Of a stretch of DNA of 64,000 bases, positions 39,252 through 48,403 are shown piece after piece (position 1 is the first letter of the stretch; the number at the start of each line of letters is the position of its first letter). Under the pieces are notes generated by a model. The model was not told the DNA's origin and made no database searches. It saw only the letters and a program-made list of their open reading frames with translations. The position numbers and the translations under genes are program-made. Origin of the DNA: CAWEQW01 sp963811365 (GTDB lineage: Bacteria > Actinomycetota > Actinomycetes > Propionibacteriales > Nocardioidaceae). The stretch covers positions 353,319 to 417,318 of the forward strand of contig CAWEQW010000009.1 in the NCBI GenBank assembly GCA_963811365.1, given 5' to 3'.

Positions 39252-41720
39252 TCACGAGCCGCCGCGGAGCCATGCCTCGACGGGGCCCGAACAGGCGACG
39301 ACGGGCTGGCTGCCGGGGACCCCGGAGCCGTCGCGGCGGCCGGTCGGCGGTGGCAGGTCGACGGGGGCGCCGCTGGCGGCTGCCGCGCGTGCGGGGCCGG
39401 GACCGACCCAGGCGAACACCAGGGTGTCCTCGCCCTTCAGGAACCGGTGGCAGCGCACGCCCCCGGTTCCGCGGCCCTTGCCCGGGTACTCCGCGAAGTC
39501 GCTGACCTTCACCGAGCCCGGCTCCGTGCCGGGCAGCGCGCTGGAGGCGCCGGAGACCGTGACCACGACGGCGTCCGCGCCGGTGGCGAGCGCGGTGAAG
39601 GAGACCACCCTTTGGCCGGCCGCGAGCCGCACCCCGGCGATGCCCCCGCCGGAGCGGCCCTGCGGCCGGACGCCGGAGGCGGCGAAGTGCAGCAGCTGCG
39701 CGTCGCTGGTGACGAAGCAGAGCTCCTCCTCGCCGGTCTGCAGGGCCACGGCCCCGACCACCCGGTCGCCGTCGGCGAGGCGGACGACCTCCCAGGCGTC
39801 GCGGTTGGCGAGGTACTCCGGCGCCACCCGCTTCACCACGCCGTGGCGGGTGCCGAGCGCGAGCCCGGGGGAGTCGGGGTCGAAGGGGGCCAGGGTGAGC
39901 ACCTGCTCGTCGCCCTCGAGCGCCAGGAACTCGCTCGCCGGGGCGCCGCCCTGCAGGTGCGGCGCGTTGGCGGTGCCGGGCAGCATCGGCAGGTCCAGGG
40001 CGTCGAGCTTGAGCACCCGCCCGTACGTCGTCACCGCTCCGACCTGGCCGCGGGCGGTGCTGCGCACGCACGCGACCACCACGTCGTGCTTCGTGCGGTC
40101 GCCCCCGCTGCCGGGAGGGTCGGTGTCGCGGCTGCGCGCGAGCAGGCCGCTCGACGACAGGTACACGAAGCAGGGGTCGTCGGCGACCTCGAGCGGCACG
40201 GTCGCGGTGACCGGCTGGCCGGCCGACTCCAGGAGGACCGTGCGCCGCGGGGTCCCGTAGGTCCTCGCGACCTCGGCGAGCTCGTCGGAGACCACCGCGC
40301 GAAGCCGCTGCTCGTCGCCGAGGATCTGGTCGAGGTCGGCGAGGGTGCGCTCGAGCTCGCCGCGCCGGGTCTCGAGCTCGAGGCGGGAGTACTTGGTGAG
40401 ACGGCGCAGCGGCATGTCCAGGATGTAGGTCGCCTGCACGTCGCTGAGGTCGAAGACCTGCATCAGCCGCTCCTTGGCCTCCGAGGAGTTCTCGCTGCCG
40501 CGGATCAGCTGGATCACCTCGTCGATGTCGAGGATCGCGACCAGCAGCCCCTCGACGAGGTGCAGCTCGTCCGCCGCCTTGCCGCGGCGGTACGTCGAAC
40601 GGCGGCGCACCACGTCGACGCGGTGGCCGAGATAGACCTCGAGCATCTCCTTGAGGCCCAGCGTGCGCGGCTGGCCGTCGACGAGGGCGACCGCGTTGAT
40701 GCCGAAGGAGTCCTCCATGGGGGTGAGCTTGTAGAGCTGCTCGAGGATCGCCTCGGGGTGGAAGCCGTTCTTGATCTCGACGACCAGCCGCAGCCCCTTC
40801 TCGCGGTCGGTGAGGTCCTTGACGTCGGCGATGCCCTGCAGCTTCTTGCCCTGCACGAGAACCTTGATGCGCTCGATGACCTTCTCGGGCCCGACGCCGT
40901 ACGGCAGCTCGGTCACCACGATGCCCTTGCGGCGGGGGGTGACGCTCTCGACCCGCGTCGTGGCGCGCATCCGGAAGGAGCCGCGGCCGGTCTCGTAGGC
41001 GTCCCGGATGCCGTCGAGGCCGACGATCTTGCCGCCCGTCGGCAGGTCCGGGCCGGGCACGAACCGCATCAGCGCGTCGAGGTCGGCCTGCGGGTGCACG
41101 ATGAGGTGCCGCAGGGCCTGGACGACCTCGACGAGGTTGTGCGGGGCCATGTTGGTCGCCATCCCGACCGCGATGCCGGTGGCGCCGTTGACGACGAGGT
41201 TCGGGATCGCCGCGGGGAGCACCGACGGCTCGAGCTCGCGGCTGTCGTAGTTGGGCCGGAAGTCGACGGTCTCCTCGTCGATGGAGGTGGTCATCGCCAT
41301 CGCCGGCGCCGCCATCCGGCACTCGGTGTAGCGCATCGCCGCGGGCGGGTCGTCGGGAGAGCCGAAGTTGCCGTGCCCGTCGACGAGCGGCACCCGCATC
41401 GACCACGGCTGCACCATCCGCACGAGCGCGTCGTAGATCGCGCCGTCGCCGTGCGGGTGCAGCCGGCCCATCACCTCGCCGACCACCCGCGCGCTCTTGA
41501 CGTGCCCGCGGTCCGGCCGAAGGTTCATGTCGGCCATCGTGTAGAGGATCCGCCGCTGCACCGGCTTCAGGCCGTCACGCGCGTCGGGCAGCGCTCGGCT
41601 GTAGATCACCGAGTAGGCGTACTCGAGGAAGCTGGTGCGCATCTCGTCGCCGACGTCGATGTCGAGGATGTGCTCCTCGAACTCCTCGGGCGGGGGAGCG
41701 CCGGTCTTGCGTGAGGCCAT
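39252..41720 (-). CDS. parC: DNA topoisomerase IV subunit A (ParC)
   Basis: The 822-residue subunit holds the breakage-reunion domain: RALPDARDGLKPVQRRILYTM, LHPHGDGAIYDALVRM, and the catalytic Tyr in AAMRYTECRM (near residue 128). The coiled-coil and exit gate follow, and the C-terminal half has beta-pinwheel repeats (VVKRVAPEYL, GGGIAGVRL, TGGVRCHRF). The QRRGRGG box of GyrA is absent, which supports ParC. With ParE it decatenates chromosomes. Minus-strand GACAAT stands 6 bases before the ATG. It is divergent from the GNAT fusion gene and heads an operon with the lipoprotein and sucrase-like genes. Confidence 0.88.
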   Translation of the reverse strand: MASRKTGAPPPEEFEEHILDIDVGDEMRTSFLEYAYSVIYSRALPDARDGLKPVQRRILYTMADMNLRPDRGHVKSARVVGEVMGRLHPHGDGAIYDALVRMVQPWSMRVPLVDGHGNFGSPDDPPAAMRYTECRMAAPAMAMTTSIDEETVDFRPNYDSRELEPSVLPAAIPNLVVNGATGIAVGMATNMAPHNLVEVVQALRHLIVHPQADLDALMRFVPGPDLPTGGKIVGLDGIRDAYETGRGSFRMRATTRVESVTPRRKGIVVTELPYGVGPEKVIERIKVLVQGKKLQGIADVKDLTDREKGLRLVVEIKNGFHPEAILEQLYKLTPMEDSFGINAVALVDGQPRTLGLKEMLEVYLGHRVDVVRRRSTYRRGKAADELHLVEGLLVAILDIDEVIQLIRGSENSSEAKERLMQVFDLSDVQATYILDMPLRRLTKYSRLELETRRGELERTLADLDQILGDEQRLRAVVSDELAEVARTYGTPRRTVLLESAGQPVTATVPLEVADDPCFVYLSSSGLLARSRDTDPPGSGGDRTKHDVVVACVRSTARGQVGAVTTYGRVLKLDALDLPMLPGTANAPHLQGGAPASEFLALEGDEQVLTLAPFDPDSPGLALGTRHGVVKRVAPEYLANRDAWEVVRLADGDRVVGAVALQTGEEELCFVTSDAQLLHFAASGVRPQGRSGGGIAGVRLAAGQRVVSFTALATGADAVVVTVSGASSALPGTEPGSVKVSDFAEYPGKGRGTGGVRCHRFLKGEDTLVFAWVGPGPARAAAASGAPVDLPPPTGRRDGSGVPGSQPVVACSGPVEAWLRGGS

Positions 41721-41726
41721 TGCCCC

Positions 41727-41732
41727 ATTGTC
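41727..41732 (-). promoter_or_regulatory. -10-like element before parC
   Basis: Minus-strand GACAAT is 6 bases before the ATG at 41720. Confidence 0.35.
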
Positions 41733-41785
41733 GTACCCGGCCGGTCGCCTGGCGCACGGGGCACGCCGCCCGGGACGGCAGGCGA

Positions 41786-41791
41786 TAGATT
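41786..41791 (+). promoter_or_regulatory. -10 element, leaderless promoter of GNAT-ACD fusion gene
   Basis: TAGATT is 6 bases before GTG 41798. Confidence 0.55.
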
Positions 41792-41797
41792 TCCCGC

Positions 41798-44536
41798 GTG
41801 AGCACGCGCGAGGCCACCACCGCCGCCCGGCCGGACTACCCCCGCCACTGGGAGGCCGACGTCCTGCTCCGGGACGGGCAGGCCGCGCATCTCCGGCCGA
41901 TCTCACCCGACGACGAGCAGCTTCTCGTGGACTTCTACGCCCAGGTCTCGGCGGAGTCGAAGTACCTCCGGTTCTTCGCGCCCATGCCGACCCTGTCCGA
42001 CCGGGACGTCGAGCGCTTCACCCACGTCGACCACCACGACCGGGTGGCGTTCGTGCTGACCGTCGCCGGCAAGATGATCGCGGTGGGCCGCTTCGACCGC
42101 CTCGACGCCGGTCCGGACGCCGAGCCCGGGCACGCCGGGGAGGCGGAGGTCGCCTTCCTGGTCCAGGACGCCCACCAGGGCCGCGGCATCGCCCAGCTGC
42201 TGCTCGAGCACCTCGCTCAGGCAGGGCGCGAGCGCGGCGTGGAGAAGTTCGTCGCCGAGGTGCTCCCGGAGAACGTCCGGATGATCCAGATCTTCCGGGA
42301 CGCCGGCTACCACGTGGCGGGCGGCTTCGAGGACGGCGTGATGCGCCTGGAGTTCCCGATCGACTCCACCGACACCTCGATCGGAGTGATGGCCGCGCGG
42401 GAGCATCGCGCCGAGGCCGCCTCGATCGAGCGGTTCCTGCACGCCCGCAGCGTCGCGGTCATCGGCGCCTCGCGGCGCCAGGACACGATCGGCCAGACGA
42501 TGGTGCGCAACCTCGTGCTCGGCGACTACCAGGGTCGGGTGTACGTCGTGAACCCGGCCGCGGAGTCGGTGGCCGGGATGCCGGCGTACCCCTCCGTGGC
42601 CGACATCCCCGACCACGTCGACGTGGCGGTGGTGGCGGTGCCCGCGGACGCGGTTCCCGACGTGGTGCTCGACTGCGCCGCGAAGTCCGTGCACGGTCTG
42701 GTCGTGATCTCCTCGGGGTTCGCCGAGACCGGCGACGAGGGCCGGCAGCGGCAGCGCCGGCTGGTCGGGCTCGCGCGCAGCTACGGGCTGCGGCTCATCG
42801 GGCCCAACTGCCTGGGGGTGATCAACACCGCCGCGGACGTCTCGCTGAACGCCTCACTGTCGCCGCTGATGCCGCCGCGCGGCCGGGCCGGGTTCTTCTG
42901 CCAGTCCGGGGCCCTCGGGGTCGCGATCCTGGAGAAGGTGTCCCGCCGCGGGCTGGGGCTCTCGACGTTCGTCAGCGCCGGCAACCGCGCCGACGTCTCC
43001 GGCAACGACCTGCTGCAGTACTGGGAGGAGGACCCGGCGACCGAGGTCGTGCTGCTCTACCTGGAGTCGATCGGCAACCCGCGCAAGTTCAGCCGGATCG
43101 CCCGCCGGGTGTCGCGCCGCAAGCCGGTGGTCGCGGTGAAGTCCGGACGCACCACCCAGGGCGTCCCGATGGGCCACGCGGTGCGGTCGATGGTCGCGCC
43201 GCAGGCGGCCGTGGACGCGATGTTCCGGCAGGCGGGCGTGATCCAGGTGGACACCCTCGACGAGATGTTCGACGTCGCCCAGATCGTCGCCCACCAGCCG
43301 CTGCCGCGCGGGCGGCGGGTCGCCGTCGTCGGCAACTCCGACGCGCTGGGGCTGCTCGCCGCCGACGCCGCCGCCGCGGTGGGGCTCCAGGTCCAGCACC
43401 TCGTGGCGCTGGGCGCGGAGGCCACCGCCGAGGACTTCGAGGACGCGCTGGACGCGGCCATCGACGACCCGTCGGTGGACGCCGTCGTCGCGGTCTACAT
43501 CCCCCCGCTGAACATCTCGGGCGTCGACGTCGCGAACGTGCTGGCCGCGGTCGGGGAGCAGTCCGAGAAGCCGCTGATCTCGACGTTCCTGGCCGCCGAG
43601 GGCGTCCCCGAGCTGCTCCGGGTCCCCGACGTGGCGGGCGCCTCGGCGGGGCGCGGGTCGGTGCCGTCGTACCCGGCGCCCGAGGCGGCGGTGCGCGCCC
43701 TGGCCCGGGTCGTCGACTACGCCGAGTGGTGCGCCAGGGCGCAGGCCGACGTGGAGCCGGCCGACGAGGCCGACCTGCGGCGGGCGGCCCGGCGCTGCAC
43801 GCAGGTGCTGATGGATGCTCCGGAGGGCCGCGACCTCGCCTACGACGAGCTCCGCGACGTCCTCGACGCCTATGGCATCGACCTGTGGGAGCGCGTCGAG
43901 GTGGCCGGCGAGGAGGAGGCCGTCGCGGCCGGGGAGCGGCTCGGCTGGGACGTCGTGCTGAAGGCGACCGCCGAGCACCTCCGGCACCGCCCCGACCTGG
44001 CCCACGTCTGGCGCAACATCGACACCGCCGGCGAGATGCGCGACGCCTGGCAGAGCATGCGGGACGTCGTCGACTCGCCGGACAGCGCCGGCTTCATCGT
44101 TCAGCGGGTGGCCTCGCCCGGGGTTCCGGTCACGATGGGCGTGCTGGAGGACCCGTTGTTCGGCCCGGTCGTGTCGTTCGGGGTCTCCGGTCCGGCCAGC
44201 GAGCTGCTCGGCGACCGGTCCTACCGGATCCCCCCGATGCACCGCGGCGACGTGGCGGACATGGTCCGTGAGATCAAGGCGGCGCCCCTGCTGTTCGGCT
44301 ACCGCGGCAGCGAGCAGGTCGACGTGGCGGCCGTGGAGCACCTCCTGCTGCGGCTCGCGCAGCTGAAGAACGACCTCGCCCAGATCCGTTCGCTCGAGCT
44401 GAGCCTCGTGCTCGTCGGCGCGCACGGCGCCACCGTCCTGAACGCCCACGGACGCGTCGAGCCGGTCTCCGACGCCCGCTCGGACTGGTTCGTCCGCCGG
44501 CTGAGCACGCCGGTCGGCGACACGCTGCACGACTGA
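41798..44536 (+). CDS. GNAT acetyltransferase fused to acyl-CoA synthetase (ADP-forming)-like domains
   Basis: The 912-residue protein has an N-terminal GNAT domain (about residues 20-185; VAFLVQDAHQGRGIAQLLLEHL is the acetyl-CoA loop). A CoA-binding domain (VAVIGASRRQDTIGQTMVRNL, near residue 215), a succinyl-CoA-ligase-like domain (LIGPNCLGVINT, FFCQSGALGVAIL) and an ATP-grasp-like C-terminus follow. It belongs to the Pat/AcuA-type protein lysine acetyltransferases that modify acetyl-CoA synthetase in actinobacteria and proteobacteria, though here the GNAT domain is N-terminal. The usual phosphorylated His of active ligases was not found by eye, so the ligase half may only sense nucleotides. 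Confidence 0.82.
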   Translation: MSTREATTAARPDYPRHWEADVLLRDGQAAHLRPISPDDEQLLVDFYAQVSAESKYLRFFAPMPTLSDRDVERFTHVDHHDRVAFVLTVAGKMIAVGRFDRLDAGPDAEPGHAGEAEVAFLVQDAHQGRGIAQLLLEHLAQAGRERGVEKFVAEVLPENVRMIQIFRDAGYHVAGGFEDGVMRLEFPIDSTDTSIGVMAAREHRAEAASIERFLHARSVAVIGASRRQDTIGQTMVRNLVLGDYQGRVYVVNPAAESVAGMPAYPSVADIPDHVDVAVVAVPADAVPDVVLDCAAKSVHGLVVISSGFAETGDEGRQRQRRLVGLARSYGLRLIGPNCLGVINTAADVSLNASLSPLMPPRGRAGFFCQSGALGVAILEKVSRRGLGLSTFVSAGNRADVSGNDLLQYWEEDPATEVVLLYLESIGNPRKFSRIARRVSRRKPVVAVKSGRTTQGVPMGHAVRSMVAPQAAVDAMFRQAGVIQVDTLDEMFDVAQIVAHQPLPRGRRVAVVGNSDALGLLAADAAAAVGLQVQHLVALGAEATAEDFEDALDAAIDDPSVDAVVAVYIPPLNISGVDVANVLAAVGEQSEKPLISTFLAAEGVPELLRVPDVAGASAGRGSVPSYPAPEAAVRALARVVDYAEWCARAQADVEPADEADLRRAARRCTQVLMDAPEGRDLAYDELRDVLDAYGIDLWERVEVAGEEEAVAAGERLGWDVVLKATAEHLRHRPDLAHVWRNIDTAGEMRDAWQSMRDVVDSPDSAGFIVQRVASPGVPVTMGVLEDPLFGPVVSFGVSGPASELLGDRSYRIPPMHRGDVADMVREIKAAPLLFGYRGSEQVDVAAVEHLLLRLAQLKNDLAQIRSLELSLVLVGAHGATVLNAHGRVEPVSDARSDWFVRRLSTPVGDTLHD

Positions 44537-44580
44537 GCGGGCCGCTGCCCCCGATTCGTCGGACGGGCCGGTCGCGGCAG

Positions 44581-44598
44581 CTCCCGGACGAGCGGGAG
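44581..44598 (+). terminator. Hairpin after the GNAT-ACD gene
   Basis: CTCCCG and CGGGAG pair across GACGAG, 45 bases after the stop; short, so tentative. Confidence 0.35.
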
Positions 44599-44650
44599 GC
44601 TGAGGCGAGCGTCACCGGTAATTGACTCGCGCCGCCCGTGGGGCTTACCG

Positions 44651-44656
44651 GAGAAT
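44651..44656 (+). promoter_or_regulatory. -10-like element before MFS gene
   Basis: GAGAAT is 6 bases before GTG 44663. Confidence 0.4.
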
Positions 44657-44662
44657 GGTCCG

Positions 44663-45958
44663 GTGACCGCTCCGATCCTCGGGACCCAGCCCGAACCGCG
44701 CCCCGAGGCCGCCCCTCGGCTCGACTCCCGCGTCCGCCGGCTGTTCGTCGGCATCGCGCTGTCCGCGCTCGGCAGCGGGCTGACGATGCCGTTCCTCTAC
44801 GTCTACCTCTCGGAGGTCCGCGGCATCGCGACCGCGACGGTCGGCCTGCTGTTCGCCTGGATGGGCCTGGTCGGCTTCGTCGGGTCGCCGGTCGGCGGCA
44901 GCCTGATCGACCGGTTCGGTCCGCGCCCGGTCATGGTCGTCGGCCTGACGGCGGAGGCGGCCGGGGTGGGCTCGATCGCCCTCGTCTCCTCGCCGCTCCA
45001 GGCGTTCCTGGTGGCCACGTTCATCACCGTGGGCACGGTCGGGCTGTACCCGGCGAGCACCGCGATGCTGACCCGGCTGGTCCCCGAGGAGTCGCGCGAG
45101 AAGGTGTACGGCGTCCAGTTCATGCTGATGAACGCGGGCCTCGGCGTCGGCGGTGTGGTCAGCGCCGTGCTGGTGAGCATCTCGGACCTCGGCTCGTTCC
45201 AGCGCCTCTACGTCGTGGACGCCCTGACCTACCTGGCCTACATCGCCGTGGTGCTGAGCCTGCCCCGCGGCACGGGCGCGGTGCCGCGAGCAGAGCGCAG
45301 CACCGTGCGGGAGCGCGAGCCCGGCTGGGCGAGCGTGCTGCGCGACCGCACCCTGCTGCGCGTGGTGCTCACCTCGGTGGTCGTGATCACCTTCGGCTAC
45401 GCCCAGTTCGAGGCCGGCTTCGCGGCGTACGCCGTCGACGTGGCGGGCGTCCCCGCCAACGCCCTCGGCTGGGCGTACGGCGCGAACACCGCGGCCATCG
45501 TGGTCGGCCAGCTGATCGCGCTGCGGATCATCCGCGGCCGGCGCCGCAGCATGATGCTGGCGACCTGCGCGGCGATCTGGTCGGTGTCCTGGGCGGTCAT
45601 CGCGCTGTCCGGCGCCGTCGAGGGCGGCCTGGCGGTGGCCCTGGTGGTCGTCGGGCTCGGCACCTTCGGTCTCGGCGAGACGCTGTGGGCGCCGGTGGCG
45701 CCCGCGCTGGTCAACGACCTCGCCGTCGAGGAGGTCCGCGGTCGGTACAACGCGCTGCAGGGGATGAGCTGGACCGTCGCGATGATCGTCGGTCCGGCGC
45801 TGGCGGGGCTGCTCATCGGGCACGGCCTGGCGGACGTCTGGGTCGCGTGCACGGTCGGCGGGACCGCCCTGGGGACGGTGCTGTTCGTGAACCTGCGCCG
45901 ACACCTCACCTGTGCACAGGACGGCCTCGCTCCTGTCGAGGTGGATCTGGCCGCGTGA
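44663..45958 (+). CDS. MFS transporter
   Basis: The 431-residue protein has twelve predicted helices. After a Pro/Arg-rich N-terminus, RRLFVGIALSALGSGLTMPFLYVYLSEVRG covers helix 1; GGSLIDRFGPRPVMVVG between helices 2 and 3 is the MFS loop motif (G-x3-D-R-x-G-x-R). A repeat-like second half starts near residue 225 after a charged loop. It resembles drug/proton antiporters of the DHA type, but the substrate is unknown. The DUF5998 gene follows after 13 bases. Confidence 0.85.
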   Translation: MTAPILGTQPEPRPEAAPRLDSRVRRLFVGIALSALGSGLTMPFLYVYLSEVRGIATATVGLLFAWMGLVGFVGSPVGGSLIDRFGPRPVMVVGLTAEAAGVGSIALVSSPLQAFLVATFITVGTVGLYPASTAMLTRLVPEESREKVYGVQFMLMNAGLGVGGVVSAVLVSISDLGSFQRLYVVDALTYLAYIAVVLSLPRGTGAVPRAERSTVREREPGWASVLRDRTLLRVVLTSVVVITFGYAQFEAGFAAYAVDVAGVPANALGWAYGANTAAIVVGQLIALRIIRGRRRSMMLATCAAIWSVSWAVIALSGAVEGGLAVALVVVGLGTFGLGETLWAPVAPALVNDLAVEEVRGRYNALQGMSWTVAMIVGPALAGLLIGHGLADVWVACTVGGTALGTVLFVNLRRHLTCAQDGLAPVEVDLAA

Positions 45959-45971
45959 AACACTGACCCTC

Positions 45972-46565
45972 ATGACCGACCGTTCCAGGGAGCTCCGCGG
46001 GGCCATCGAGAAGTCCGGCTACTACCCGGACGTGGTCTCCGACGCGGTCCGCGCCGCGCTGGCCGGCGAGAGCGTGCACGGCTTCCTGGTGCACCACGAG
46101 CCGACCATCGACGAGCGGGACGAGGTGCGCCGCCACGTCACCGTGCTGGTGGTCACCCCGACCCGCCTGGTCGTCGCGCACACCGACGAGCACGCCCCCG
46201 ACGACCTGCTGCCGGCGCCGTACACGTCGAGCTCCACCGAGGCGGTGAGCCTCGCGTCGGTCAAGAGCGTCGTGGTCAGCCGGATGGTGGCCAACCCGGA
46301 GAGCTACGCGGGCCGGCCGGTCCCCGCGCCGGGGGCCAACGAAGCCGTGCTGACGATCGGCTGGGGCGGGGTGGGCCGCATCGACCTCGAGCCGGCCGGC
46401 TGCGGTGACCCTGAGTGCGAGGCCGACCACGGCTACACCGGCGTGCTGTCCTCCGACGACTTCTCGATCCGGGTCAGCGCGGCCGCGGACGGCGCAGACG
46501 CGGTGGCCAACCTGCTCGCCTTCGCCGAGCAGCTGTCGGCCGGCACGGTCCCCCCGGCGCGATGA
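45972..46565 (+). CDS. DUF5998 family protein
   Basis: The 197-residue soluble protein begins with ELRGAIEKSGYYPDVVSDAVRAAL, has VHHEPTIDERDEVRRHVTVLVVTPTRLVVAHTDEH split in the middle as a PH-like strand set, and carries GCGDPECEADHGYTG with two Cys and a His, a possible metal site. This matches DUF5998, an actinobacterial family of unknown function. Its stop overlaps the next start (ATGA), so it is coupled with the phosphodiesterase-like gene. AACACT 7 bases before the ATG might be a weak -10. Confidence 0.8.
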   Translation: MTDRSRELRGAIEKSGYYPDVVSDAVRAALAGESVHGFLVHHEPTIDERDEVRRHVTVLVVTPTRLVVAHTDEHAPDDLLPAPYTSSSTEAVSLASVKSVVVSRMVANPESYAGRPVPAPGANEAVLTIGWGGVGRIDLEPAGCGDPECEADHGYTGVLSSDDFSIRVSAAADGADAVANLLAFAEQLSAGTVPPAR

Positions 46566-47695
46566 CCCCTGCCGCTGCCGACGGGTTCACCGAGCCCGCC
46601 TACGAGGACCGCTCGCTCGGGGACCTGATGCCCGCGGTGGCCGCCGCGCTGGGGGTCGAGGTCGACCTGCCGCCCACCTCGCTCGACCTGCCGCCCGCGC
46701 CGAGCTACGTGGTGTTCCTGGTGGACGGGCTCGGCTACGAGCTCCTGCGCGACCATCCTGACGAGGCGCCGTTCCTGCACGGCCTGCTCGGGCAGTACGC
46801 CCCGGTCACGGCGGGGGTGCCCTCCACGACCGCGACCAGCCTGACCTCCCTCGGCACCGCACTCACCCCGGGACGGCACGGCGTGGTCGGCTTCACCAGC
46901 CGGATCCCCGGGACCGACGACCTGCTCAACGCGCTGATGTGGAGCTCCAAGGTGGACCCTCGTGAGTGGCAGCCGCACCCCACGGCGCTCGGCCGGCTCG
47001 CGGCCGCGGGAGTGCACGCCACGGTGGTCAACAAGCGCGAGTTCGCGACCTCCGGGCTCACCGTCGCCGGACAGCGCGGTGCCGAGTTCGTCGGCGCCGA
47101 CAAGGTGGGGGAGCGGCTGGCCGCGGTCGCGGCGGCGGCGCGCAACCGACCGTCGGTGACCTACATGTACGACGGCGACCTCGACTGGACCGGGCACCGC
47201 TACGGCGTCGCCTCGGCGCAGTGGGAGCAGCAGCTGTCGATGATCGACGCGGCCGCCGAGCACCTCCGCGACACGCTGCCCGCGGAGACCCGGATCGTCG
47301 TGGTCGCCGACCACGGCATGGTCGACTCGCCGCCGGAGAGCCGCCTCGACGTCGACGCGGTCGACGGCCTGCGCGACGGGGTCGTGCTGCTCGGCGGCGA
47401 GGCCCGGTTCCGGCACCTCTACTGCCGCGGCGGCGCGGTGGAGCAGGTGGCCGCCACCTGGCGGGGGGTGCTCGGCGACCGGGCCGTGGTGCTCACCCGC
47501 GACGAGGCCCTGGACCGCGGCTGGTTCGGCGCTCTGGATCCCGAGGTGCGCCCGCGGCTCGGCGACGTGGTGGTGGCCGCGCGCGCCGACTTCTCGGTGA
47601 TGAGCAGCGCGGACTTCCCCTACGAGGCGTCGCTGGTCGGACTGCACGGCTCCCTGACCGCGGCGGAGATGCTCATCCCGCTGGTCGTGGCCTGA
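46562..47695 (+). CDS. Alkaline phosphatase superfamily nucleotide pyrophosphatase/phosphodiesterase-like
   Basis: The 377-residue enzyme has FLVDGLGYELL (first metal Asp), GVPSTTATSLTSLGTAL with the nucleophile Thr (near residue 84), MYDGDLDWTGHRYG (metal Asp and His) and VVVADHGMVDSP (Asp-His pair, near residue 243). These are the conserved metal and nucleophile sites of the NPP group. No signal peptide is seen, so it acts in the cytoplasm. The substrate is probably a nucleotide or phosphodiester. It overlaps DUF5998 by four bases and is followed by tdk after 25 bases. Confidence 0.85.
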   Translation: MTPAAADGFTEPAYEDRSLGDLMPAVAAALGVEVDLPPTSLDLPPAPSYVVFLVDGLGYELLRDHPDEAPFLHGLLGQYAPVTAGVPSTTATSLTSLGTALTPGRHGVVGFTSRIPGTDDLLNALMWSSKVDPREWQPHPTALGRLAAAGVHATVVNKREFATSGLTVAGQRGAEFVGADKVGERLAAVAAAARNRPSVTYMYDGDLDWTGHRYGVASAQWEQQLSMIDAAAEHLRDTLPAETRIVVVADHGMVDSPPESRLDVDAVDGLRDGVVLLGGEARFRHLYCRGGAVEQVAATWRGVLGDRAVVLTRDEALDRGWFGALDPEVRPRLGDVVVAARADFSVMSSADFPYEASLVGLHGSLTAAEMLIPLVVA

Positions 47696-47720
47696 CCCGC
47701 GGCTGGAAGGATCTGCCGAC

Positions 47721-48374
47721 GTGGCCGAGCTGCAGTTCTTCACCGGGACGATGGACTCCGGGAAGTCCACGCTTGCCCTCCAGACGAACCACAACCACGC
47801 CGTCCGTGGACGCGTCGGCCGGATCTTCACCCGCCAGGACCGGGCCGGCTCGGCGCTGCTGTCCAGCCGCCTCGGGCTGACCCACGAGGCGGTCGAGGTG
47901 ACCGAGGGGTTCGACTTCTGGAGCTACGTCGTGCGGTCGCTCACCCGGGGTGGGCGCATCGACTATCTGGTCTGCGACGAGGCGCAGTTCTACACCCCCG
48001 AGCAGGTCGAGCAGCTCGCCCGCGTGGTCGACGAGCTTCAGATCGACGTGTTCGCCTTCGGCATCCTGACCGACTTCCGCACCCGGCTGTTCCCGGGCTC
48101 CGCGCGGCTGGTCGAGCTCGCGGACCGGATGCAGGTGCTGCAGGTCGAGGCGCTGTGCTGGTGCGGCAAGCGGGCCACCCACAACGCGCGCACCGTGGAC
48201 GGCGAGATGGTCACCGAGGGCGACGTGATCGTGGTCGGCGACGTCGAGACGGACGAGGCACCGAGCGCCGAGGTGGGCTACGAGGTGCTGTGCCGCCAGC
48301 ACCATCGCCGCCGGCTGACCGCGTCGCGCGCGCAGGCGGTGTCGATGATCGGCGAGCCGCTCCCGTTCAGCTGA
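47721..48374 (+). CDS. tdk: Thymidine kinase
   Basis: The 217-residue type II enzyme phosphorylates thymidine for salvage. FFTGTMDSGKSTLALQ (P-loop, residues 5-20), DYLVCDEAQFYTPEQV (Walker B-like with the catalytic Glu, near residue 84) and the zinc-binding cysteines (ALCWCGKRATHNAR and EVLCRQHH) are present. Intact dut is absent from this window, so thymidylate supply via salvage may matter here. GTG 47721 is the start. It is the end of a run of same-strand genes from 44663. Confidence 0.92.
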   Translation: MAELQFFTGTMDSGKSTLALQTNHNHAVRGRVGRIFTRQDRAGSALLSSRLGLTHEAVEVTEGFDFWSYVVRSLTRGGRIDYLVCDEAQFYTPEQVEQLARVVDELQIDVFAFGILTDFRTRLFPGSARLVELADRMQVLQVEALCWCGKRATHNARTVDGEMVTEGDVIVVGDVETDEAPSAEVGYEVLCRQHHRRRLTASRAQAVSMIGEPLPFS

Positions 48375-48390
48375 GCGCGGGGCCGTTCGC

Positions 48391-48396
48391 CATACT
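48391..48396 (+). promoter_or_regulatory. -10 element, leaderless promoter of sulfurtransferase gene
   Basis: CATACT lies 7 bases before the ATG at 48404. Confidence 0.5.
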
Positions 48397-48403
48397 GGCG
48401 GCC